Assembly: GCF_027270735.1 (NCBI RefSeq)
Contig: NZ_JAPWIJ010000006.1
Span: forward strand, 186,001 to 250,000
DNA from: Rhodococcus ruber
GTDB lineage: Bacteria > Actinomycetota > Actinomycetes > Mycobacteriales > Mycobacteriaceae
Length of the DNA stretch: 64,000 nt
Reading direction: 5' to 3'
In this document: piece by piece, positions 41,137 to 48,353 of the stretch
How positions within the stretch are numbered: position 1 is the stretch's first letter
Layout: the number at the start of each line of letters is the position of its first letter
The notes under the pieces: model-generated
The model's input: the letters and a program-made list of their open reading frames with translations, nothing else
Databases searched by the model: none
What the model was told of the DNA's origin: nothing
Made by a program: the position numbers and the translations under genes

Positions 41137-42449
41137 CGACGTTCAAGGACTCAGATAATCGAACGGCGAACAGCAGCCAGAAGCTCAAGATCTCGGAGAT
41201 CCTGGAACTGATCTCCGACGGCAACATCCCACTGCGTTTCACCGCATACGACGGCAGTACCGCCGGACCCGAGGACGCGAAGATCGGCCTCAATCTCAAG
41301 AGTCCGCGCGGAACCACCTATCTTGCAACCGCTCCCGGCGATCTGGGCATGGCGCGGGCGTACGTCTCGGGCGATCTGGAAGCAACGGGCGTCCATCCGG
41401 GCGACCCCTACGAGTTGCTCGCACTGATGGGCGACGAGCTCCACTTTCGTCGCCCCTCGGCCATGACACTGACCTCGATCGCCCGTTCGCTCGGCTGGGA
41501 TGTGTTGCGGCCCATCGCTCCCCCACCCCAGGAGGCCATTCCGCGGTGGCGTCGTATCGCCGAAGGCTTGCGCCACTCCAAGACCCGCGATGCGGAAGCG
41601 ATCCATCACCACTACGACGTGTCCAACGCGTTCTACGAGATGGTGCTCGGCCCGTCGATGACGTACACGTGCGCCGCGTTCGAGGAAAGCGATCAGACTC
41701 TGGAAGGTGCGCAGGAGAACAAGTACCGTCTGGTGTTCGACAAGCTCGGCCTGAAGCCGGGCGATCGTCTGCTCGACATCGGTTGTGGCTGGGGTTCGAT
41801 GGTGCGCTACGCGGCCCGCCGCGGCGTCCAGGTGATCGGCGTGACGCTTTCGCAGGAGCAGGCGTCGTGGGCGCAGAAGGCCATTGCCGAGGAGGGCCTG
41901 TCCGAGCTCGCCGAGGTGCGCTTCTCCGATTACCGCGATGTGGCCGAGACCAACTTCGACGCCATCTCGTCGATCGGACTGACCGAGCACATCGGCGTGC
42001 ACAACTACCCGTCGTACTTCACGTTCATCCAGTCCAAGCTGCGGGACGGCGGACGACTGCTCAACCACTCGATCACCCGTCCGGACAATCGCGCGCATGC
42101 CAAGGCGGGTAGCTTCATCGACCGGTACGTCTTCCCCGACGGGGAGCTCACCGGCTCCGGACGCATCATCACCGAAATCCAGGACGTCGGCCTCGAGGTC
42201 CGTCACGAGGAGAACCTCCGCGAGCACTATGCGCTGACCCTCGCCGGATGGTGCCGGAACCTCGTCGACAACTGGGACGCATGCGTCGCCGAAGCCGGCG
42301 AGGGAACAGCCCGCGTCTGGGGTCTGTACATGGCCGGTTCCCGTCTGGGCTTCGAGCGCAATGTGGTTCAGCTGCACCAGGTTCTGGCCGTCAAGCTCGG
42401 ACCGAAGGGACAGGCGAACGTGCCACTTCGACCTTGGTGGAACGGCTGA
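41133..42449 (+). CDS. Cyclopropane-fatty-acid-synthase-family SAM methyltransferase
   Basis: A 438-residue enzyme modifying unsaturated fatty-acyl chains of phospholipids. The SAM-binding motif is LLDIGCGWGSMVRYAA (about 210-225). IHHHYDVSNAFYEMVLGPS and MTYTCAAFE, diagnostic of the family, precede it, and the bicarbonate-site region follows (SIGLTEHIGVHNYPSYF). It overlaps the flavoprotein gene by four bases (ATGA). It could form a cyclopropane, or a methylene branch that the flavoprotein reduces. A perfect 21-bp hairpin follows the gene. Confidence 0.93.
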   Translation: MTTFKDSDNRTANSSQKLKISEILELISDGNIPLRFTAYDGSTAGPEDAKIGLNLKSPRGTTYLATAPGDLGMARAYVSGDLEATGVHPGDPYELLALMGDELHFRRPSAMTLTSIARSLGWDVLRPIAPPPQEAIPRWRRIAEGLRHSKTRDAEAIHHHYDVSNAFYEMVLGPSMTYTCAAFEESDQTLEGAQENKYRLVFDKLGLKPGDRLLDIGCGWGSMVRYAARRGVQVIGVTLSQEQASWAQKAIAEEGLSELAEVRFSDYRDVAETNFDAISSIGLTEHIGVHNYPSYFTFIQSKLRDGGRLLNHSITRPDNRAHAKAGSFIDRYVFPDGELTGSGRIITEIQDVGLEVRHEENLREHYALTLAGWCRNLVDNWDACVAEAGEGTARVWGLYMAGSRLGFERNVVQLHQVLAVKLGPKGQANVPLRPWWNG

Positions 42450-42451
42450 CG

Positions 42452-42497
42452 CATGTGCACGGAACTTCGTAGCCCACTACGAAGTTCCGTGCACATG
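42452..42497. terminator. Perfect 21-bp inverted repeat, member of a dispersed palindrome family
   Basis: CATGTGCACGGAACTTCGTA plus G (42452-42472) pairs perfectly with 42477-42497 around the 4-nt loop CCCA. It lies between convergent genes and should terminate both. The core CGGAAC-TTCGTAG and its partner recur, with the loop in the opposite sense (TGGG), at 56489-56520. Confidence 0.8.
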
Positions 42498-42501
42498 GGA
42501 G

Positions 42502-43293
42502 TCAGCGACCTGTTCCGCGCAGGATCACGCGAGCGGCCTCGACGGGCTGATCCCAGTGTGGGAAGTGTCCGCACTTGTCGAACCAATGCAGGGTGGCGTC
42601 GGGGAATCGCTCCAACGCCACCTCTGCCTGGCTGGGAGTCGTCACCTTGTCCTGACGACCCCAGCCGATGAGCAGTGATCCCTGCAACGACCCTTTCGGT
42701 GCACCGAGCTGCTTCGGCCCGTGGATCAGAGCCTTGCGGGCGGCGTCCAGTGACGGTGAAGTCTTGGCCGAGAAGCCCTTCAGCTCCCGCTCCACCAATC
42801 CACTCGGCAATTTCCACGGCGCAGCCGAGAACTGCGCCAGCGCAGCCGTTCTCGTCACTGGATTCCCGGCCAGGAACGGCACCAGCGGTTGAACGTTCTT
42901 CATCAGTGCCAGTGACGCGGTGATCGTGGCTCCGAAGATCTTCACCTGACGGTCGTTCCAGAACCCGCCGGGATCGAGCGCCACCATCGAGCCTCGGTGA
43001 CCACGGCGGCCGAGCTCGACGACCATGCGTGCGCCCATCGAACTGCCGACGAGATCGGCATCGGACAAGCCCTCGTCGTCGAGGTAGGTGCGCAACGCAT
43101 CGGTGAGGCTCGCGATCGAGACCTCGGGCAGCGGCGGGGTCTGTCCGAACCCCGGCAGATCCAGGGCGATGACCTCTCGGTGCGCAGCGAGTGCGGGAAC
43201 GATCGGGTCCCAGTTGCGGTGCGAGGAGCCGAGGCCGTGGACGAGAACAAGCGGCTTACCGCGTCCGGTTCTGACGTTGTACATACCCGGCAT
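42502..43293 (-). CDS. Alpha/beta hydrolase
   Basis: A 263-residue hydrolase. HG at 19-20 forms the oxyanion hole (VLVHGLGSSHRNWDP). The nucleophile is Ser85 in GSSMGA, the acid is probably in LIGWGRQDKVTT, and the histidine is in KCGHFPHWDQP. The ATG at 43293 is chosen; a second ATG three codons later is possible. The frame is open further upstream but overlaps the MpaB gene. It lies 19 bases after the MpaB-like gene on the same strand, so it is probably cotranscribed. Substrate unknown. Confidence 0.88.
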   Translation of the reverse strand: MPGMYNVRTGRGKPLVLVHGLGSSHRNWDPIVPALAAHREVIALDLPGFGQTPPLPEVSIASLTDALRTYLDDEGLSDADLVGSSMGARMVVELGRRGHRGSMVALDPGGFWNDRQVKIFGATITASLALMKNVQPLVPFLAGNPVTRTAALAQFSAAPWKLPSGLVERELKGFSAKTSPSLDAARKALIHGPKQLGAPKGSLQGSLLIGWGRQDKVTTPSQAEVALERFPDATLHWFDKCGHFPHWDQPVEAARVILRGTGR

Positions 43294-43312
43294 GTACCCC
43301 GGGCCCGTCGAT

Positions 43313-44245
43313 CTACACCTTCGGGCTGTAGTGCGACGGGTTGGAGCGCCGCGTGAGAGGTGGCAGATTGCGAGCCGGGGTGTGCACCAGCGGTGATGTC
43401 GCCGGAGTTCGGCCGAGAGCGCGATCCCACCCGGCCCGGCCACGCGGATGCAGTCGCCGACGCGGCGGCACCAGCCCGAACGCCAGGTTCACCGCCCTGC
43501 CGAACAACGCGAACCGCTGCTCGTCTCGGGCGGACCAGCGGTAGCCGAGGAGTTCGCGCACCGGCTCGTCGTAGAGCCCCACGGTGATCCACACGAACAA
43601 CGCAGACACCGGACGCCGCAGCACCGCCCAGATTCGATCCGGCAGCCAGGCCGCGTACGGCGGTGGTCCCAGCTTCGACAGGTCCAGTACCCCGCGCGCA
43701 GCCATGTTGTCCTCCAACACGTGTGTGCACATGTTCTTCCAGTACTGCTGAAACTCGGGCCAGGTCGCGGGCACCGGACGCATGCTCATGCCGTAGAGGC
43801 GATACCACTGCACGTGCTCGTCGAACAGTTGCGCCTTCTGTTCCTCGCTCAGCCCGCCCATGAAGTTGTCGGCGGTGAGCACCGTGCCCATGAAGAAGGT
43901 GGCGTGCGCCCAGTAGAACGTGTCGGGATCGAGTGCGTGGTACTTGCGTCCCTTGGCGTCGATTCCCTTGATGTTCGTGTGGTAGCCGCGCACTTCGAGC
44001 GCGGTCTGCTCGGCGCGATCGCCGTCGAACACCACCCCGCCGATGGGATACAGGGACCGGTACAGACGCTGCCAGCGCTCGTCGAAGAACGTCGAATGCT
44101 GCTCCACGCCGGCGCCGAGGCCGGGGTGCATGTTCTGCATCGACCCGGCCCAGACGCCCTGCAGCATCCCCCGCCAGTCTCCGAAGTACTTCCAGGTGAG
44201 CGAATCGGGACCGAGCGGGACCGGACGATCACTCTGACTACGCAT
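43313..44245 (-). CDS. MpaB/DUF2236 oxygenase-family protein
   Basis: A 310-residue protein of the MpaB/rubber-oxygenase-like DUF2236 family. Its members bind heme b through conserved histidines and include latex-clearing protein. Typical segments are YWAHATFFMGTVLTADNFMG and DEHVQWYRLYGMSMRPVP. The ATG at 44245 lies inside a long palindrome and only 23 bp from the divergent TetR start; TAGTCT (complement of 44252-44257), six bases upstream, suggests a leaderless message. Regulation by that TetR protein is likely. The substrate, perhaps a lipid or fatty acid, is not known. A paralogue lies at 49853-50767. Confidence 0.85.
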   Translation of the reverse strand: MRSQSDRPVPLGPDSLTWKYFGDWRGMLQGVWAGSMQNMHPGLGAGVEQHSTFFDERWQRLYRSLYPIGGVVFDGDRAEQTALEVRGYHTNIKGIDAKGRKYHALDPDTFYWAHATFFMGTVLTADNFMGGLSEEQKAQLFDEHVQWYRLYGMSMRPVPATWPEFQQYWKNMCTHVLEDNMAARGVLDLSKLGPPPYAAWLPDRIWAVLRRPVSALFVWITVGLYDEPVRELLGYRWSARDEQRFALFGRAVNLAFGLVPPRRRLHPRGRAGWDRALGRTPATSPLVHTPARNLPPLTRRSNPSHYSPKV

Positions 44246-44279
44246 GTTGTCAGACTAGGGTTGACAACATGCGTAGTCA
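44235..44279. promoter_or_regulatory. Palindromic divergent promoter/operator containing both start codons
   Basis: The arms 44235-44252 and 44262-44279 (18 bp each, core TTGTCA/TGACAA and CATGCGTAGTC) are perfectly complementary around a 9-nt spacer. The MpaB start (44245, minus) and the TetR start (44269, plus) lie in the two arms, so both proteins begin MRSQ. TAGGGT (44256-44261) and, on the other strand, TAGTCT (complement of 44252-44257) act as -10 candidates at leaderless spacing. A TetR dimer on this site would silence both genes. Confidence 0.75.
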
Positions 44280-44841
44280 ACAGTTGGAGGAGCGTAGATC
44301 CAAGCGGTACGACGCTCTGCTGGCCGCGGGGGTCGAGCTTCTCGGCTCTCCGGACGGTCCGGCGGTCAACGTGCGCGCCGTCTGCCGAACCGCTGGGCTG
44401 ACCGAGCGATACTTCTACGAGAGCTTCACCGACCGGGACACCTTCGTCCGGGCGGTGTACGCGTGGGTGGGATCGAGAGCGCAGACCGCGTTGCTCGACG
44501 CCGTCACGGCCGCGGACACCCCCGAGAACACCATCGCCGCGCCGGTCCGAGCATTCGTCGAACTCATCATCGACGAACCGCGAACCGGACGAGTGCTGCT
44601 CATCGCGCCGTTGGCGGAACCGGCGCTGAGCCGACGCGGTCTGGATCTGCTGCCCGGTTTCGTCGAGTTGGTGCAGTCACAACTTCCCGACACCGAAGAC
44701 CGACAGCTGATCGCCGTCGGAACCGTCGGGGCACTGACCGCCCTGTTCATCGGCTACCTCGACGGCACCGTCACCGTCACGCGCGAAGCCCTCGTGGCGC
44801 ACTGCATCCGGCTGATTTCCGATGCCTCCGTGCGAGGATGA
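44269..44841 (+). CDS. TetR-family regulator, divergent from the MpaB-like gene
   Basis: A 190-residue regulator. The helix-turn-helix region (about 10-55) includes VNVRAVCRTAGLTERYFYESF, with the TERYFYESF ending common in actinobacterial lipid regulators. The C-terminal ligand domain is complete. The ATG at 44269 lies in the right arm of the shared palindrome, seven bases after a TAGGGT -10, with no ribosome-binding site. It probably represses itself and the MpaB-hydrolase operon. The acyl-CoA-binding protein gene follows 26 bases after its stop. Confidence 0.9.
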   Translation: MRSQQLEERRSKRYDALLAAGVELLGSPDGPAVNVRAVCRTAGLTERYFYESFTDRDTFVRAVYAWVGSRAQTALLDAVTAADTPENTIAAPVRAFVELIIDEPRTGRVLLIAPLAEPALSRRGLDLLPGFVELVQSQLPDTEDRQLIAVGTVGALTALFIGYLDGTVTVTREALVAHCIRLISDASVRG

Positions 44842-44867
44842 CACCACCTCTAACCGAAGGAGTTTTC

Positions 44868-45128
44868 ATGTCCGATCTCGATCAGTCGTTCGCCGATGCG
44901 CAGGTAGACGTCAAGAAGCTCACGTCCAAGCCGAGCAACGACGATCTGCTGAGCCTGTACTCGCTCTACAAGCAGGGTTCGATCGGTGATGCCTCGGGTA
45001 AACGGCCCGGGCGACTGGACATGGTGAACCGCGCGAAGTTCGATGCCTGGGCGAAGCTCGAAGGTACGAGCCAGGATTCGGCGAAGCAGCAGTACGTGGA
45101 TCTGGTGACCAAGCTCCTCGCCGGCTGA
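44868..45128 (+). CDS. Acyl-CoA-binding protein (ACBP family)
   Basis: An 86-residue four-helix protein of the ACBP family, which is mostly eukaryotic but present in some bacteria. The diagnostic block is LLSLYSLYKQGSIGD, then KRPGRLDMVNRAKFDAW and AKQQYVDLV. It contains the tyrosine and lysines that hold the acyl-CoA phosphate and adenine. The ATG at 44868 follows GAAGGAG. It sits among lipid-related genes on the same strand as the TetR gene before it. It should buffer or deliver long-chain acyl-CoA in the cytosol. Confidence 0.92.
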   Translation: MSDLDQSFADAQVDVKKLTSKPSNDDLLSLYSLYKQGSIGDASGKRPGRLDMVNRAKFDAWAKLEGTSQDSAKQQYVDLVTKLLAG

Positions 45129-45176
45129 GCCTACGGCTATGGTCGAGTGCGGGGGTAACGCAACGAAGGGACCCGC

Positions 45177-47543
45177 ATGAGACGCACCGACAGCGACGTC
45201 GACGAGGCCGAGCTCGACATCGAGAAGCCGAAGACCCACGCGGCAGGCCCCGTCGCCGTCGCAGTGTCGATGAAGCGGGCACTCGGGCACATGGGCCCGA
45301 AGCGCACCGCGCAGACGCTGCTCAAGCTCAACCAGGCCGAGGGTTTCGACTGCATGAGCTGCGCGTGGCCCGATCCCGATCCGGGCCACCGGCACGCGGC
45401 CGAATTCTGCGAGAACGGCGCGAAGGCTGTTGCGGAGGAAGCGACGACAACGCGGGCGACCCCGGAGTTCTTCGCGCAGCACAGCATTGCCGAGCTGGAC
45501 GCCCACACCGAGCACTGGCTCGGCCAGCAGGGCCGGATCACGCACCCGATGATCAAGCTGCCCGGCGGCAGCCATTACGAGCCCATCGAATGGGACGACG
45601 CGTTCCGTTTGATCGGTGATGAGTTGATGAGCCTGGCAAGTCCGGACGAGGCAATCTTCTACACCTCGGGCCGCGCCTCCAACGAGTCCGCGTTCACGTA
45701 CCAGTTGTTCGCTCGATCGTTCGGCACCAACAACATGCCCGACTGCTCCAACATGTGTCACGAGTCGACGTCCATCGCTCTGCAGGAATCCATCGGCATC
45801 GGCAAGGCCAGCGTCACTCTCGACGACGTTCACACTGCCGAACTGATCATTCTGGCCGGCCAGAATCCCGGCACCAATCACCCCCGTATGCTCTCGGCCC
45901 TCGAGATGGCGAAGCAGAACGGCGCAAAGATTCTGTCCATCAACCCCCTTCGCGAAGCGGGTCTGCTGAACTTCAAGAATCCGCAGACCCCGCGCGGCAT
46001 GGTGGGACCGGGAACGGACCTGTCGGATCTGCACCTGCCGATCAAGCTCAACGGCGATCTCGCTCTGTTCCAAGCCATCGGCTCACTGCTGGTGCAGTGG
46101 GACGCACTCGATCACGAGTTCCTCGACAACTACACCGTCGGCTTCGACGCGTGGAAAGCGCACGTTGCCGAGGTCGACTGGGATCTCGTCACCGAGGTCA
46201 CCGGATTGTCGGTAGCGCAGATCACCGAGGCTGCCGAGATGCTGCGCGACTCCAAAGCCACCGTCTTCTGCTGGGCCATGGGCCTGACGCAGCACCGCAA
46301 CGCCGTCGCCACCATCAAGGAAGTCACCAATCTCGCGTTCGCGCAAGGCAACATCGGTAAGGCAGGCGCAGGTCTGCTGCCGGTTCGTGGCCACTCGAAC
46401 GTCCAGGGCGACCGGACTATGGGTATCTGGGAGCGCCCGCCGGTGGCCTTCCTCGACGCGATGGCCGCGGAGTTCGACTTCGAGCCACCGCGTGAGAACG
46501 GCTTGGACACCGTCGATTCCATCCGTGCCATGCGCGACGGCAAGGCACATTTCTTCCTCGGACTCGGCGGCAACTTCGTCCAGGCCACGCCGGACAGTGA
46601 CGTGACGTTCCAGGCGCTGCGCAAGATGCGGATGACGGTGCAGATCTCCACCAAGATCAACCGATCCCACCTCGTCTGCGGTGAGACCGCCTTGATTCTG
46701 CCCACCTTGGGGCGCACCGAGAAGGACGTGCAAGCCAGTGGTGAGCAGTGGATTTCGGTCGAGGATTCCACCTGCTCGGTGCACTCGTCCCGTGGCCCAC
46801 TGAAGCCGGCCAGCCCCTACCTGCGCTCGGAGGTCGCGATCGTCAGCGGCATCGCCGAGGCCACCCTCGGTGACCGATACGGCCTCGACTGGAAGGGTTT
46901 CCGCGACGACTACCGCAACATTCGCAAGCACATCTCGCGTGTCGTCGCCGGCTGCGAGGGCTACGAGGTCAATGTTCGACGCCCCGGCGGCTTCGTCCTG
47001 CCACACCCACCCCGCGACAGTCGGACATTCGAGACCAAGAGTGGCCGAGGTGAATTCGCAGTGTCACCGATCGACGTGCTGCAGGTTCCGCCGGGCCATC
47101 TGATTCTGCAGACGCTGCGCAGCCACGATCAGTTCAACACCACGATCTACGGCCTCAGCGATCGGTACCGCGGCATCGAGAACGGCCGACGCGTCATCTT
47201 CGTGCACCGAGAAGACATCTCCACGCTCGGTTTTCGCGACGGCGACATGGTCGATCTCGTCACCAAGTGGGACGACGACGACGTGGAACGATGCGCGCCG
47301 TCGTTCCGCATCGTCGAATACGACACCCCGCGCGGATCGGCTGCTGCGTACTACCCCGAGACCAATCCGTTGATCCCGCTGGATTCGACTGCGCTGCAGA
47401 GCAACTGCCCCACCTCCAAATCGGTGATCATTTCGATGGTGCCGGCCGGGACGGGTGTGCAGGGAACTGCGAGCGGCCACCAGGACAACGAGGGATCGGA
47501 CGAGGGTCACAAGTCGCACCCGCAGCCGCACCACTTGAGCTGA
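45177..47543 (+). CDS. YdeP/FdhF-like molybdopterin oxidoreductase
   Basis: A 788-residue protein of the molybdopterin oxidoreductase superfamily, FdhF/YdeP branch. The N-terminal cysteines CMSCAWPDPDPGHRHAAEFC probably bind an Fe-S cluster. The molybdopterin-binding core follows (FYTSGRASNESAF, CHESTSIAL), and the C-terminal molydopterin-dinucleotide domain ends the protein. Formate dehydrogenase Cys/Sec at the metal cannot be pinpointed by eye. E. coli YdeP is linked with acid resistance, but the reaction of this branch is not known. The ATG at 45177 follows GAAGGGA. It stands alone with an inverted repeat after it. Confidence 0.88.
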   Translation: MRRTDSDVDEAELDIEKPKTHAAGPVAVAVSMKRALGHMGPKRTAQTLLKLNQAEGFDCMSCAWPDPDPGHRHAAEFCENGAKAVAEEATTTRATPEFFAQHSIAELDAHTEHWLGQQGRITHPMIKLPGGSHYEPIEWDDAFRLIGDELMSLASPDEAIFYTSGRASNESAFTYQLFARSFGTNNMPDCSNMCHESTSIALQESIGIGKASVTLDDVHTAELIILAGQNPGTNHPRMLSALEMAKQNGAKILSINPLREAGLLNFKNPQTPRGMVGPGTDLSDLHLPIKLNGDLALFQAIGSLLVQWDALDHEFLDNYTVGFDAWKAHVAEVDWDLVTEVTGLSVAQITEAAEMLRDSKATVFCWAMGLTQHRNAVATIKEVTNLAFAQGNIGKAGAGLLPVRGHSNVQGDRTMGIWERPPVAFLDAMAAEFDFEPPRENGLDTVDSIRAMRDGKAHFFLGLGGNFVQATPDSDVTFQALRKMRMTVQISTKINRSHLVCGETALILPTLGRTEKDVQASGEQWISVEDSTCSVHSSRGPLKPASPYLRSEVAIVSGIAEATLGDRYGLDWKGFRDDYRNIRKHISRVVAGCEGYEVNVRRPGGFVLPHPPRDSRTFETKSGRGEFAVSPIDVLQVPPGHLILQTLRSHDQFNTTIYGLSDRYRGIENGRRVIFVHREDISTLGFRDGDMVDLVTKWDDDDVERCAPSFRIVEYDTPRGSAAAYYPETNPLIPLDSTALQSNCPTSKSVIISMVPAGTGVQGTASGHQDNEGSDEGHKSHPQPHHLS

Positions 47544-47554
47544 CCGGTTTCGAA

Positions 47555-47588
47555 GGAAGTGGGTCGTTCTAGCGAATGTCCCACTTCC
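47555..47588. terminator. 9-bp inverted repeat between the YdeP-like and GntR genes
   Basis: GGAAGTGGG at 47555-47563 pairs with CCCACTTCC at 47580-47588, with a 16-nt loop. The right arm is inside the end of the convergent GntR gene. No T-tract. A modest terminator candidate. Confidence 0.5.
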
Positions 47589-48225
47589 GGAACTGGCGGC
47601 GCATCACGTCGGCGGCGGCCTCGATGTCACGCCGCTCGAAGGCGTCGATCAGCTGTTCGTGGCTGCGCACTGCGTCCTCGCCCCACCGAGCATCGGTCGC
47701 GTACAACCGCGGCGTGTACCTGACCGCACCGAGAAGGAACCACGCCAGTTTCATTCCGCCGGCAACCTTGTTGACGCACTTGTGGAACTCGAACTCGTAG
47801 TACTCGACCGATTCGGCATCCGCGCGGGCAACGGCGTCGCGTAGACCGTCGTTGAGCGCGGTCAACTGTGCCACGTGCTCGTCGGTGATGACGCCCGCCG
47901 CACGGCCGGCGAGTGTGCCCGCGATGGTGCCCTGCAGCCAGAAGATGTCGTCGACGTCCTGCGCCGACAATTCGTTCACGCGGTAGCCGCGGTGCGGCAC
48001 CTGTTCCACCAGTCCCTCACCGCGCAAAGCGACGAGTGCCTCTCGCACCGGAGTGGCACTGACACCGAGCTCGACTGCCGCTTCCTCGATCCGCACGAAC
48101 GAGCCGGGTTGCAGTACTCCTGTGACGATCTGTTGGCGAATCCGCCCGGCAACGTCCTCGGACAACTGGGGGCGGCGGGGAATCGGACGCTTCGACGACG
48201 CAGTTCGGGTGAGATCGAGACTCAT
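47569..48225 (-). CDS. GntR-family (FCD) transcription regulator
   Basis: A 218-residue regulator. The winged helix (about 20-85, with VELGVSATPVREALVALRGEG) is followed by an all-helical FCD effector domain with metal/ligand histidines (EFEFHKCVNK). The ATG at 48225 follows AGGAG. It is divergent from an aldehyde dehydrogenase gene, and a 7-7-7 dyad (48309-48329) lies between them, a likely operator. It is clearly paralogous to the GntR protein at 55815-56471, sharing PRRPQLSE/RRRPQLSE, TPVREAL, VPHRGY and DIFWLQG. Confidence 0.92.
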   Translation of the reverse strand: MSLDLTRTASSKRPIPRRPQLSEDVAGRIRQQIVTGVLQPGSFVRIEEAAVELGVSATPVREALVALRGEGLVEQVPHRGYRVNELSAQDVDDIFWLQGTIAGTLAGRAAGVITDEHVAQLTALNDGLRDAVARADAESVEYYEFEFHKCVNKVAGGMKLAWFLLGAVRYTPRLYATDARWGEDAVRSHEQLIDAFERRDIEAAADVMRRQFRKWDIR

Positions 48226-48308
48226 GAATCTGCTCCTGCTCTTGCACGGCCGGGCAGCGGGGTTGTAGCAACCGAAAGTGACGCATAGTGTGGCCTGGAC
48301 AACATTGA

Positions 48309-48329
48309 ATCACATCAAATATATGTGAT
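48309..48329. promoter_or_regulatory. Operator dyad between GntR and aldehyde dehydrogenase genes
   Basis: ATCACAT and ATGTGAT, perfectly complementary, are separated by seven AT-rich bases in an otherwise GC-rich region. It lies 24 bp upstream of the aldehyde dehydrogenase start and 83 bp from the GntR start. Binding by the neighbouring GntR protein is inferred. Confidence 0.6.
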
Positions 48330-48353
48330 GCGATCTGCTGGAGGATTGAACCC

